NCBI RefSeq assembly: GCF_035271705.1 | Contig: NZ_DATERI010000073.1 | Span: 1 to 27,614, forward strand | Source of the DNA: Buttiauxella sp035271705 | Lineage (GTDB): Bacteria; Pseudomonadota; Gammaproteobacteria; Enterobacterales; Enterobacteriaceae | DNA: 27,614 nt | Direction of reading: 5' to 3' | In this document: one piece after another, positions 8,384-16,302 of the stretch | How the letters are laid out: each line of letters opens with the position of its first letter | Position numbering within the stretch: position 1 is the stretch's first letter | Notes under the pieces: generated by a model | Told to the model about the DNA's origin: nothing | What the model saw: the letters and a program-made list of their open reading frames with translations, nothing else | The model's database searches: none | Program-made: the position numbers and the translations under genes

Positions 8384-8451
8384 GCGAGTTAAAGACGAAA
8401 TACGAGCCTTCAGATTAACACGTCTTTATGAAAAAACCTTGGTCAACTCGC
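8384..8451 (-). terminator. Nested inverted repeat, possible acrR terminator
   Basis: GCGAGTT (8384-8390) pairs with AACTCGC (8445-8451), and inside it TAAAGACG (8390-8397) pairs with CGTCTTTA (8421-8428). Read leftward, the direction of acrR transcription, the last arm is followed by CATTTTT. The structure could end acrR transcripts or limit read-through into mscK. The loop is long and the inner stem is AT-rich, so strength is uncertain. Confidence 0.45.
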
Positions 8452-8472
8452 TTAGGAATCACCCTAATAAAC

Positions 8473-9120
8473 TCATTTTTTTTGTGGAATAGCTCGGAGG
8501 GTTGGGCAGGTTTGAAACATTTCTATCAAAATAGCCACGTAGTCTTCGGCCTGGCCGTGAAGATCAAAGCTATCTGGTGCAATCAGCCAATTTTCGATAA
8601 GCCCGGTGATGTAACTGCGCATCAAAATAACGGCAAGAGGAATACGCAAATCTACGGGTAACATTTCTGCATCAATACAACGCTGTAGAGAACTCTCGAT
8701 CCGCTCCTTTCCTTCCAGATAAAATTCGCGTCTGGCCTGTTGTAAAATGGCAAGTTCGCCAACGAATTCACATTTATGGAAGATGATTTCTGTCATTAAC
8801 CGACGACGTTCATCAGTGACAGTGGCTTGTAATATGTAAATTAGTAACTCTCTAACAACAGAAAGTGGATCGTCAGGAAATTTTGCCTGATACTCAGTCT
8901 CTAAATCACCAATACTGGATTCAGTTAGCTCCCAGATTTCATTAAATAAATCCGACTTATTCTTGAAATGCCAATAGATAGCACCACGGGTAACACCTGC
9001 CGCTTTAGCAATATCTGCTAGTGAAGTTGAGGATACACCGTGTTGAGAAAACAAGCGGATTGCCACATCAAGAAGATGTTGTCGAGTTTCAAGTGCTTGT
9101 TGTTTGGTTTTTCGTGCCAT
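8473..9120 (-). CDS. acrR: TetR-family repressor of acrAB, AcrR
   Basis: This encodes 215 residues, the E. coli length. AcrR is a dimeric TetR-family repressor that controls the divergent acrAB pump operon and itself, and releases DNA on binding cationic drugs and dyes. The helix-turn-helix lies at about residues 32-58 (SLADIAKAAGVTRGAIYWHF). The C-terminal ligand-binding half is helical and more divergent from E. coli than the N-terminus, as usual for TetR proteins. Its 24-bp palindromic operator is at 9149-9172. The first 19 bases of the gene also match the MarA/SoxS/Rob box. No truncation is seen, so repression should be intact. Confidence 0.97.
   Translation of the reverse strand: MARKTKQQALETRQHLLDVAIRLFSQHGVSSTSLADIAKAAGVTRGAIYWHFKNKSDLFNEIWELTESSIGDLETEYQAKFPDDPLSVVRELLIYILQATVTDERRRLMTEIIFHKCEFVGELAILQQARREFYLEGKERIESSLQRCIDAEMLPVDLRIPLAVILMRSYITGLIENWLIAPDSFDLHGQAEDYVAILIEMFQTCPTLRAIPQKK
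9102..9120 (-). promoter_or_regulatory. marbox for acrAB inside acrR codons 1-7
   Basis: The minus strand ATGGCACGAAAAACCAAAC matches the marbox consensus AYnGCACnnWnnRYYAAAY at every fixed position. MarA, SoxS and Rob are known to activate acrAB from this site in E. coli. It lies about 62 bases upstream of the transcription start I expect near 9182. Confidence 0.8.
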
Positions 9121-9146
9121 AAGTAGGTGAAAGTAAGCTGGTGAGA

Positions 9147-9176
9147 TTTACATACATTTGTGAATGTATGTACCAT
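9147..9176 (+). promoter_or_regulatory. acrAB promoter with AcrR operator
   Basis: A perfect-looking palindrome at 9149-9172 has arms TACATACATT and AATGTATGTA around a 4-base centre; it is the AcrR operator as I remember it from E. coli. A likely promoter overlaps it: TTTACA (9147-9152), an 18-bp spacer, and TACCAT (9171-9176), which would start transcription near 9182. The promoter elements are an inference; the operator is well supported. Confidence 0.85.
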
Positions 9177-9190
9177 AGCACGACGATAAT

Positions 9191-9318
9191 AATACCCAAA
9201 ATAATTCGAGTTGCATCAAGGCGGCAAGGGAGCAAGTCCCGATGAGCTTACATTAAGTAAGTGATTCGGGTGAGTGAGAGCAGCCAACAAAGATGGAACT
9301 TGAAGTATGACGGGTATA
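9191..9318 (+). repeat. ERIC element 5 in the acrAB leader
   Basis: It begins AATACCCAAAATAATTCGAG and ends TTGAAGTATGACGGGTATA, with the core GAGCTTACATTAAGTAAGTGA. It is 128 bp. Removing it restores CGACGATAAT joined to ATAAATGCAGCAATGGG, almost the E. coli acrA leader as I recall it, so it looks like a clean insertion at a TA dinucleotide. It lies between the AcrR operator and the acrA start codon. Confidence 0.93.
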
Positions 9319-9388
9319 AATGCAGCAATGGGTTTGTGGACACTTGATCCATTGAACAACTTTGAAATCGGACACTCGAGGTTTACAT

Positions 9389-10588
9389 ATGAACAAAAAC
9401 AGAGGGTTTACGCCTCTGGCGGCCGTTCTGATGCTTTCAGGCAGCTTAATACTTACAGGATGTAATGACAAAGAAACACAAAAGAGTGCGCCGCATACCC
9501 CAGAAGTGGGTGTCGTCACTCTAAAAAGTGCTCCTTTGCAGATAACCACAGAGCTTCCAGGCCGCACTAGTGCTTATCGTATTGCAGAAGTTCGCCCGCA
9601 AGTCAGCGGCATTATTCTGAAACGCAACTTTGAAGAAGGAAGTGAAATTAAAGCTGGCGTTTCACTGTATCAAATCGACCCTGCTACTTACCAGGCTGCC
9701 TATGACAGCGCCAAAGGTGATCTCGCAAAAGCTCAAGCAAGTGCAAACATTGCGCAGGTGACGGTTAAGCGTTATCAGAAACTGTTGGGTACTCAGTATA
9801 TTAGTCAACAAGACTACGACACCGCACTTGCCGATTCTCAACAGGCAAACGCTTCTGTCGTTGCTGCTAAAGCCGCTGTTGAATCTGCGCGCATTAATCT
9901 TGCCTATACCAAAGTAACGTCCCCGATTAGTGGTCGCATTGGTAAGTCTGCTGTTACTGAAGGCGCTCTGGTGACCAGCGGTCAAGCAAGCGCAATGTCA
10001 ACCGTACAACAACTCGACCCGATTTATGTGGATGTGACCCAATCCAGCAACGATTTCTTGCGCCTTAAGCAAGAGTTAGCTGACGGCAAACTGAAACAAG
10101 AAAACGGCAAAGCGAAAGTTAAGTTAGTGACGAACGATGGTATTGCATACCAACAAGAAGGCTCTTTGGAGTTTTCAGACGTGACAGTTGACCAAAGCAC
10201 CGGCTCAATCACTTTGCGAGCCATCTTCCCGAACCCAGATAACACACTGCTTCCGGGCATGTTTGTCCGTGCACAACTGGAAGCAGGGACTAATCCAAAT
10301 GCACTGTTAGTTCCACAGCAAGGTGTCACTCGTACACCACGTGGTGACGCTTCAGCCATGGTGATTGGCAAAGATGACAAAGTTGAAGTCCGCGATATTA
10401 CAGCAGCACAGGCTATCGGCGATAAATGGCTGGTAACCAGTGGGTTAAAGGATGGCGATCGCGTTATTGTGACCGGTTTGCAAAAAGTGAAACCCGGTGT
10501 TCAGGTAAAAGCGCAAGAAGTAGCGGCAGAAAAGAAAGGCCAGGATCAAGCAGCCGCTGGTGCTCAGACTGAACAAACGAAGTCTTAA
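9389..10588 (+). CDS. acrA: Efflux periplasmic adaptor AcrA
   Basis: The protein is 399 residues from the ATG at 9389 (E. coli 397). AcrA is a lipid-anchored periplasmic adaptor that links the AcrB pump to the TolC outer membrane channel. The signal peptide ends in the lipobox LTGC with C25 as the lipidated residue. The order is signal, lipoyl half-motif, alpha-hairpin (about residues 100-170, rich in Ala/Gln), second lipoyl half, beta-barrel and membrane-proximal domain, ending in a Gln/Ala-rich tail. The 9389 start is preferred over the upstream in-frame ATG at 9362 because the protein then begins MNKNRGFTPL as in E. coli. acrB follows 22 bp downstream. Confidence 0.98.
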   Translation: MNKNRGFTPLAAVLMLSGSLILTGCNDKETQKSAPHTPEVGVVTLKSAPLQITTELPGRTSAYRIAEVRPQVSGIILKRNFEEGSEIKAGVSLYQIDPATYQAAYDSAKGDLAKAQASANIAQVTVKRYQKLLGTQYISQQDYDTALADSQQANASVVAAKAAVESARINLAYTKVTSPISGRIGKSAVTEGALVTSGQASAMSTVQQLDPIYVDVTQSSNDFLRLKQELADGKLKQENGKAKVKLVTNDGIAYQQEGSLEFSDVTVDQSTGSITLRAIFPNPDNTLLPGMFVRAQLEAGTNPNALLVPQQGVTRTPRGDASAMVIGKDDKVEVRDITAAQAIGDKWLVTSGLKDGDRVIVTGLQKVKPGVQVKAQEVAAEKKGQDQAAAGAQTEQTKS

Positions 10589-10610
10589 CTTAAACAGGAG
10601 ACGTTAAGAC

Positions 10611-13600
10611 ATGGCTAAGTTTTTTATCGATCGCCCGATTTTTGCCTGGGTAATCGCCATCATTATTATGTTGGCGGGCGGGCTTGCGATCATGAAATTG
10701 CCCATCGCGCAATATCCAACTATTGCGCCACCGGCTATTTCGATCTCAGCAAACTATCCAGGTGCAGATGCAAAAACGGTACAGGATACCGTGACACAGG
10801 TTATCGAACAGAACATGAACGGTATCGACAACCTGCTGTATATGTCCTCTGCCAGTGATTCTTCTGGTTCTGTCACCATCACCATTACCTTTGATTCTGG
10901 TACTGATGCGGATATCGCACAGGTACAGGTTCAGAACAAACTGCAACTTGCGATGCCACTGCTTCCTCAAGAAGTACAGCAGCAAGGTGTTAGCGTTGAA
11001 AAGGCGTCCAGTAACTTCCTGATGGTTCTCGGTTTGATCAACACCGATGGCTCCATGACACAGGAAGATATCTCGGACTACGTTGGCGCAACCATTAAAG
11101 ACCCTATCAGCCGTACTCGTGGTGTCGGTGATGTTCAGCTGTTTGGTGCTCAGTACGCGATGCGTATCTGGATGGATCCGAACAAAATGAATAACTTCCA
11201 GCTCACGCCGGTTGATATTATCACGGCTATTAAAGCGCAGAACGCCCAGGTCGCAGCAGGTCAGTTAGGGGGCACGCCACCGGTTAAAGGCCAGCAACTT
11301 AACGCCTCTATCATTGCTCAGACCCGTTTGAAATCTGCCGATGAGTTCAGCAAAATTCTGCTGAAAGTCAATCAAGATGGCTCACATGTTCTGCTCAAAG
11401 ATGTGGCGAAAGTTGAGTTAGGCGGCGAGAACTATAACGTTGTCGCACGTTACAACGGCCAACCCGCGTCTGGTTTAGGTATCAAACTGGCTACGGGTGC
11501 TAACGCACTGGATACAGCCGATGCGGTACGTGCCACTGTTGCGAAACTTCAACCGTTCTTCCCGGCTGGTCTAAAAGTGGTTTATCCCTATGACACCACG
11601 CCATTCGTTAAAATCTCTATCAAAGAGGTAGTAAAAACCCTCGTTGAAGCAATCGTGCTGGTGTTCCTGGTCATGTATCTGTTCTTGCAGAACTTCCGCG
11701 CCACATTGATTCCAACGATTGCCGTACCGGTGGTACTGCTGGGGACGTTCGCTATTCTCTCCATCTTTGGTTATTCGATAAACACCCTAACCATGTTCGG
11801 GATGGTGCTTGCGATAGGCCTGTTGGTTGATGATGCCATCGTGGTAGTAGAAAACGTTGAACGTGTGATGGTGGAAGAAGGATTGCCACCGAAAGAAGCG
11901 ACACGCAAATCGATGGAGCAGATTCAGGGCGCACTGGTCGGGATCGCGTTGGTACTGTCAGCGGTATTTATACCCATGGCATTCTTCGGCGGTTCTACAG
12001 GGGCAATCTATCGTCAGTTCTCCATTACCATCGTATCGGCAATGGTACTTTCTGTTCTGGTGGCACTGATTCTGACACCAGCACTGTGCGCCACTTTGCT
12101 CAAACCTGTTGCTAAAGGTGAACACCACGAGAAGAAAGGCTTCTTCGGCTGGTTTAACAACATGTTCGATAAGAGCACGCATCACTATACCGACAGTGTC
12201 GGTAACATCTTGCGTAGCACGGGTCGTTATTTGCTGTTGTATCTGCTGATTGTGGTTGGTATGGCCTTCCTGTTTGTTCGTCTGCCAAGCTCGTTCTTGC
12301 CAGAAGAAGACCAGGGCGTGTTCTTGACCATGGCTCAGTTGCCTGCGGGTGCGACACAAGAACGTACACAAGCCGTTCTTGATGACGTGACCAAGTACTA
12401 CCTCGAAAAAGAGAAAAATAACGTTAACTCCGTATTTACCGTTAACGGTTTTGGTTTCTCCGGTCAGGGGCAGAACACCGGTCTGGCGTTCGTTTCTTTG
12501 AAAGATTGGGATGAACGTGCAGGTGACGAGAACAAGGTTCCGGCGATTGCAGGACGCGCCAGCGGCGAATTCTCCAAAATCAAAGATGCCATTGTATTTG
12601 CATTTAACCTGCCAGCTATCGTGGAACTGGGTACAGCAACGGGCTTCGACTTCCAGTTGATTGACCAGGCTAACCTTGGACACGAAAAACTGACTCAGGC
12701 GCGTAACCAATTGTTTGGTGAAATTGCTAAACACCCCGACCTGTTAGTCGGCGTACGTCCAAACGGTCTGGAAGATACTCCGCAATTTAAAGTCGATATC
12801 GACCAGGAAAAAGCGCAAGCATTGGGTGTTTCTATCAGCGATATCAACACCACACTGGGTGCTGCCTGGGGGGGGAGTTACGTGAACGACTTCATCGACC
12901 GTGGTCGTGTGAAGAAAGTTTACCTGATGGCTGATGCACCATTCCGTATGCTGCCAAACGATATCAATAACTGGTATGTGCGCGGTGCTTCCGGCCAAAT
13001 GGTGCCGTTCTCTGCGTTCTCCACTGCGCATTGGGAATACGGTTCACCTCGTCTGGAACGTTACAACGGCTTACCTTCCATGGAAATCCTTGGTCAGGCT
13101 GCACCGGGTAAGAGTACTGGTGAAGCGATGAACATGATGGAAGACTTGGCTAGCAAACTACCAACCGGTATCGGTTATGACTGGACGGGTATGTCATATC
13201 AGGAACGTCTGTCTGGTAACCAGGCCCCTGCCCTGTATGCCATTTCCTTGATAGTGGTATTCCTGTGTCTGGCTGCACTGTATGAGAGCTGGTCCATTCC
13301 GTTCTCGGTCATGCTGGTTGTTCCATTGGGTGTTGTGGGTGCATTACTTGCCGCGACCTTCCGTGGGCTGACCAACGATGTGTACTTCCAGGTAGGCCTG
13401 CTGACAACCATTGGCTTGTCGGCGAAGAATGCGATACTTATCGTGGAATTCGCCAAAGACTTGATGGATAAAGAAGGCAAAGGCTTGATTGAAGCGACAC
13501 TTGAAGCGGTTCGTATGCGTCTGCGTCCGATTCTGATGACATCACTGGCGTTTATCCTCGGGGTAATGCCACTGGTTATCAGCTCCGGTGCTGGCTCCGG

Positions 13601-13760
13601 TGCGCAGAATGCCGTAGGTACGGGTGTGATGGGTGGGATGGTGACGGCTACTGTCCTGGCAATCTTCTTCGTACCCGTGTTCTTCGTGGTGGTTCGCCGC
13701 CGCTTCAGCAGAAAGAGTGACGACCTTGAGCATGCTCACCCGATTGAGCATCACAAATAA
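10611..13760 (+). CDS. acrB: RND multidrug efflux pump AcrB
   Basis: The gene encodes 1049 residues, the same as E. coli. AcrB is the trimeric inner membrane proton/drug antiporter of the AcrAB-TolC pump and exports bile salts, dyes, detergents and many antibiotics. It starts MAKFFIDRPIFAWVIAI, the usual first membrane helix. The proton-relay Asp pair is in GLLVDDAIVVVENVERV (407/408 in E. coli numbering). The second half repeats the RND layout and has the matching Lys in LSAKNAILIVEFAKD. The two large periplasmic porter loops are full length. An AGGAG ribosome site precedes the start, and a strong terminator follows the stop. No disruption is seen. Confidence 0.98.
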   Translation: MAKFFIDRPIFAWVIAIIIMLAGGLAIMKLPIAQYPTIAPPAISISANYPGADAKTVQDTVTQVIEQNMNGIDNLLYMSSASDSSGSVTITITFDSGTDADIAQVQVQNKLQLAMPLLPQEVQQQGVSVEKASSNFLMVLGLINTDGSMTQEDISDYVGATIKDPISRTRGVGDVQLFGAQYAMRIWMDPNKMNNFQLTPVDIITAIKAQNAQVAAGQLGGTPPVKGQQLNASIIAQTRLKSADEFSKILLKVNQDGSHVLLKDVAKVELGGENYNVVARYNGQPASGLGIKLATGANALDTADAVRATVAKLQPFFPAGLKVVYPYDTTPFVKISIKEVVKTLVEAIVLVFLVMYLFLQNFRATLIPTIAVPVVLLGTFAILSIFGYSINTLTMFGMVLAIGLLVDDAIVVVENVERVMVEEGLPPKEATRKSMEQIQGALVGIALVLSAVFIPMAFFGGSTGAIYRQFSITIVSAMVLSVLVALILTPALCATLLKPVAKGEHHEKKGFFGWFNNMFDKSTHHYTDSVGNILRSTGRYLLLYLLIVVGMAFLFVRLPSSFLPEEDQGVFLTMAQLPAGATQERTQAVLDDVTKYYLEKEKNNVNSVFTVNGFGFSGQGQNTGLAFVSLKDWDERAGDENKVPAIAGRASGEFSKIKDAIVFAFNLPAIVELGTATGFDFQLIDQANLGHEKLTQARNQLFGEIAKHPDLLVGVRPNGLEDTPQFKVDIDQEKAQALGVSISDINTTLGAAWGGSYVNDFIDRGRVKKVYLMADAPFRMLPNDINNWYVRGASGQMVPFSAFSTAHWEYGSPRLERYNGLPSMEILGQAAPGKSTGEAMNMMEDLASKLPTGIGYDWTGMSYQERLSGNQAPALYAISLIVVFLCLAALYESWSIPFSVMLVVPLGVVGALLAATFRGLTNDVYFQVGLLTTIGLSAKNAILIVEFAKDLMDKEGKGLIEATLEAVRMRLRPILMTSLAFILGVMPLVISSGAGSGAQNAVGTGVMGGMVTATVLAIFFVPVFFVVVRRRFSRKSDDLEHAHPIEHHK

Positions 13761-13776
13761 GACTTAGACTGCAAAT

Positions 13777-13803
13777 AAAAGGCCACGCAAGTGGCCTTTT
13801 TTA
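13777..13803 (+). terminator. acrAB intrinsic terminator
   Basis: AAAAGGCCAC (13777-13786), a GCAA tetraloop and GTGGCCTTTT (13791-13800) form a perfect 10-bp stem followed by more T residues. It lies 16 bases after the acrB stop codon. Confidence 0.95.
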
Positions 13804-13874
13804 TATCTTCCTGCCTGATTTTTCATATTGTTAATATTGATAGCCGCCGACTTCCCTCAGAGAAAGGTTTCAAA

Positions 13875-13958
13875 ATGTTGCATCTCAGACTCTGTGCCTA
13901 TCGAATAACAAAGAAAATATCTCTTAAACACACAGGTGAATGTGTAAATTCAGATTAA
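13875..13958 (+). CDS. Possible 27-residue small protein, unrecognised
   Basis: ATG 13875 follows AGAAAGG at 8 bases spacing and opens a frame of 27 codons, beginning MLHLRLCAYRITKKI, with two Cys and a basic middle. It belongs to no family I know. It lies in the AT-rich gap after the acrAB terminator, where short frames with a fair ribosome site can arise by chance. Confidence 0.2.
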   Translation: MLHLRLCAYRITKKISLKHTGECVNSD

Positions 13959-14080
13959 TACTTATTTATTAGGAGTATTCCTAAATAATTATTTATATAC
14001 GCTTTCCACGACATCTTGACGACGCTGGAAGATTAACCTGTTGAAAGCAAGCTATTTTCTTAAAAACCCCTATACGTTAC

Positions 14081-14125
14081 TTTATAAGACGATGCTTTTA
14101 AAAAAAGCATTAAAGTCTTTATAAA
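14081..14125. repeat. Long AT-rich hairpin upstream of tomB
   Basis: The outer arms TTTATAAGAC (14081-14090) and GTCTTTATAAA (14115-14125) pair with one bulge. Inside, ATGCTTTT (14092-14099) pairs with AAAAGCAT (14103-14110). No U run follows on either side, so it is not a typical terminator. Confidence 0.6.
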
Positions 14126-14312
14126 CATAGCATTAGAGAAAGCAGGTTTGCTACAAATGTAATTTTTCGTAATAGTGAAAGGAAATCTACTGCAGATTGA
14201 TTTATAGTGAAAGTATATGGAATAATCGTTGTAAATGATCCCCACCTCATCCAGGTGTGTCCACCCCAACGCGTAGTGTTTATCACATTTTTTCGATAAA
14301 AGGGGCTGCATT

Positions 14313-14687
14313 ATGGACGAATACTCACCAAAACGGCATGATATTGCGCAGCTTAAATTTCTCTGCGAAAACCTGTATCATGATTGTCTAACCAACCTTG
14401 GCGAGAGTAATCATGGTTGGGTAAATGATCCTACTTCGGCCATTAACTTGCAATTGAATGAGTTGATTGAGCACATAGCGGCCTTCGCACTTAATTACAA
14501 AATAAAGTACGATGATGAGAGTAAGTTGATTGAACAAATTGACCAATATCTGGACGATACATTTATGCTTTTCAGTAACTACGGCATCAATGCACAAGAC
14601 TTGCAGAAATGGCGTAAGTCTGGGAATCGATTATTCCGATGTTTCGTTACAGAGAGCCGCGCTAACCCTGTAAGCCTCTCCTTTTAA
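14313..14687 (+). CDS. tomB: Hha antitoxin/biofilm protein TomB (YbaJ)
   Basis: The 124-residue protein begins MDEYSPKRHDIAQLKFLCEN and is nearly identical to E. coli TomB, with the same length. TomB counteracts Hha toxicity, apparently by oxygen-dependent oxidation of an Hha cysteine in E. coli, and influences biofilm formation and conjugation. The protein is acidic, helical and cytoplasmic. The single Cys of the RLFRCFV segment near residue 116 is present, as is C25. An AAAGGGG ribosome site lies before the start. hha follows 29 bp downstream in the same direction, as in E. coli. Confidence 0.96.
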   Translation: MDEYSPKRHDIAQLKFLCENLYHDCLTNLGESNHGWVNDPTSAINLQLNELIEHIAAFALNYKIKYDDESKLIEQIDQYLDDTFMLFSNYGINAQDLQKWRKSGNRLFRCFVTESRANPVSLSF

Positions 14688-14716
14688 AATTATTACTAGA
14701 TGTATAAGGTGATTTC

Positions 14717-14935
14717 ATGACAACACAACCATTAACTAAGACCGATTATTTGATGCGCCTGCGACGCTGCCAAACAATTGATACTTTAGAACGTGTAATT
14801 GAAAAAAATAAATACGAATTATCAGATAATGAATTGGCGGTATTTTATTCAGCGGCCGACCACCGACTCGCGGAACTCACCATGAATAAGCTTTACGATA
14901 AAATACCACCTTCTGTATGGAAATTTATCCGCTAA
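14717..14935 (+). CDS. hha: Haemolysin expression-modulating protein Hha
   Basis: This encodes 72 residues, identical to E. coli Hha along most of its length (TKTDYLMRLRRCQTIDTLER onwards). Hha lacks a DNA-binding domain of its own and binds the H-NS dimerisation region, strengthening silencing of horizontally acquired, AT-rich genes. C18 in the RRCQT segment is the residue that TomB is thought to oxidise. Only the first residues (MTTQPL) differ from E. coli. It is cotranscribed with tomB. The long AT-rich region upstream of the pair may itself be an H-NS/Hha target, which is an inference from composition. Confidence 0.97.
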   Translation: MTTQPLTKTDYLMRLRRCQTIDTLERVIEKNKYELSDNELAVFYSAADHRLAELTMNKLYDKIPPSVWKFIR

Positions 14936-15132
14936 TACCTCGAAATAGTTATTACGTTCATGGCCACAACTGAATGCATCCGCAATGCGGCTACCGCTGC
15001 TCATCGTCTGTGGTTGTTGAGCACCACATGAACAATGTGACTAACATCACAAAAAAGAAACAATGCATTCATTAAGAACAAATGAATCGCTTACGGTAAT
15101 GCCTGTTCTGGCTATTTATTAAAGGCATCGCT

Positions 15133-15699
15133 ATGAGCGAAGAAAAACAAAAAATGATTGCAGGTGAGCTTTATCGCCCTGGTTCTCAACAACTCCGTGA
15201 TGACCGCATCAAAGCTCGCCACTTGATCCATCGCTTTAATCACACCGCGCCGGATGAACAGGCGGTTCGCGCCCAATTGCTGGAAGAACTTCTCGGGCAA
15301 AGTCTTGATGCGTATATTGAGCCGTCGTTTCGCTGTGATTATGGCTACAATATTTTTCTCGGTAAAAACTTCTACGCTAATTTTGACTGCGTCATTCTCG
15401 ATGTTTGTCCGGTTCACATCGGCGAGAATTGCATGTTGGCACCCGGGGTTCATATCTATACCGCAACACATCCGCTGGATGCGCATACACGTAACAGCGG
15501 CGTTGAATTTGGCAAGCCCGTCACGATTGGCGATAACGTCTGGATTGGCGGACGCGCGGTTATCAATCCAGGTGTCACCATCGGCGATAACGTGGTGATT
15601 GGTTCAGGTTCTGTCGTCACGAAAGATATTCCAGCCAACTCGGTGGTGGCAGGAAACCCTGCGCGTGTGATTAAAATGGTCCCCACCCCCAGCCGCTAA
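15133..15699 (+). CDS. maa: Maltose O-acetyltransferase
   Basis: The gene encodes 188 residues (E. coli 183). It is a cytoplasmic acetyl-CoA-dependent sugar acetyltransferase of the hexapeptide-repeat family, which acetylates maltose and glucose; the physiological purpose may be detoxification of excess sugar. The N-terminal Maa domain (MIAGELYRPG, about residues 8-60) precedes a left-handed beta-helix built of hexapeptide turns. The active-site histidine region is APGVHIYTATHPLDA, and the last coil reads IGGRAVINPGVTIGDNVVIG. It ends about five residues beyond the E. coli protein. The start has AAAGG at good spacing. It lies between hha and ylaC in the same direction. Confidence 0.94.
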   Translation: MSEEKQKMIAGELYRPGSQQLRDDRIKARHLIHRFNHTAPDEQAVRAQLLEELLGQSLDAYIEPSFRCDYGYNIFLGKNFYANFDCVILDVCPVHIGENCMLAPGVHIYTATHPLDAHTRNSGVEFGKPVTIGDNVWIGGRAVINPGVTIGDNVVIGSGSVVTKDIPANSVVAGNPARVIKMVPTPSR

Positions 15700-15772
15700 C
15701 TGTTATGCTTTTTTTTGGAATAACTGTTACTTTTTTACCCCCGCAGAGCTTCTTAAAATAACAGTTCTCTGC
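15698..15772. repeat. Repeats and hairpin between maa and ylaC
   Basis: AACTGTTA occurs twice (15698-15705, 15722-15729) and its complement TAACAGTT once (15759-15766), so two alternative stems can form. A second pair, GCAGAG (15743-15748) and CTCTGC (15767-15772), encloses the third copy. T runs follow each of the first two copies. The first copy overlaps the maa stop codon. It may be an alternative-fold terminator for maa. Confidence 0.4.
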
Positions 15773-15801
15773 CTGTAGCGTTTCCGTTCAGAAGGTTCAT
15801 C

Positions 15802-16260
15802 ATGACCGAAATTCAACGCCTGCTCACCGATACTATCGAACAACTTAATGCCGATGAAAAACGCGACAACCGTCCACGTTTTAGCATCAGCTTCATTCGC
15901 AAACATCCAGGATTGTTTATCGGTATGTGGATAGGCTGGTTTGCCACGCTGTGGGTGATGCTTGAGTCGGACACTCTGGCGGGCTCAGTCTGGCTACTGG
16001 TGGTACTGTTTGCCCTACTGCATAGCTTCTTCTTGTTTGATGTGAACCCCCGCTATCGTTACGACGATATTGATGTGCTGGATTTACGTGTCTGCTACAA
16101 CGGTGAGTGGTACAACACCCGTAACGTCCCGCCGACCTTGATTGATAAAATCTTGCATTCCCCTGGTGTTGACGAACAACAAAAATCTCTACTGCATAAA
16201 ATGGTTGCCACGAAAGGCGAACTTTCTTTTTACGATATCTTCTCACTAGGGCGTTCGTAA
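15802..16260 (+). CDS. ylaC: Inner membrane protein YlaC
   Basis: The protein is 152 residues (E. coli about 156). It is a small inner membrane protein of the YlaC family with unknown function. The N-terminus begins MTEIQRLLTDTIEQLN. There are two adjacent membrane segments, at about residues 37-50 (GLFIGMWIGWFATLW) and 56-75, then a hydrophilic C-terminal half with DVNPRYRYDDIDVLDLRVCYNGEWYN. AGAAGG lies before the ATG. A bidirectional hairpin separates it from the convergent L36 paralogue. In E. coli it is also near maa. Confidence 0.93.
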   Translation: MTEIQRLLTDTIEQLNADEKRDNRPRFSISFIRKHPGLFIGMWIGWFATLWVMLESDTLAGSVWLLVVLFALLHSFFLFDVNPRYRYDDIDVLDLRVCYNGEWYNTRNVPPTLIDKILHSPGVDEQQKSLLHKMVATKGELSFYDIFSLGRS

Positions 16261-16279
16261 CCTTCCCCGTTTACAAAGC

Positions 16280-16302
16280 AAGGGGCCAAAGCCCCTTTCT
16301 TT
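16280..16302. terminator. Bidirectional terminator between ylaC and rpmJ2
   Basis: AAGGGGC, loop CAAA and GCCCCTT form a perfect 7-bp stem (16280-16297) followed by TCTTT on the plus strand. It sits between the stop codons of two convergent genes. The leftward T run is weak. Confidence 0.8.

Larger units (their letters stand above)
13804..14312. other. AT-rich gap between acrB terminator and tomB
   Basis: About 500 bp without a recognisable gene. It is clearly more AT-rich than its neighbours, which suits silencing by H-NS with Hha, whose gene lies just downstream. It contains a possible 27-codon frame (13875-13958), a long AT-rich hairpin (14081-14125) and a small hairpin CACCT/AGGTG at 14243-14257, just before tomB. 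A minus-strand frame of 83 codons (14060-14311) has no recognisable family or ribosome site and I do not call it. Confidence 0.6.

Noticed and set aside
11958..12734. 258-codon open frame on the minus strand opposite acrB
   Set aside because: It lies wholly inside the clearly coding acrB gene, has no recognisable domain or ribosome site, and reads as a by-product of acrB codon use.
14060..14311. 83-codon minus-strand frame in the acrB-tomB gap
   Set aside because: AT-rich region, no ribosome site at the start and no known family; it also covers the hairpin at 14081-14125.
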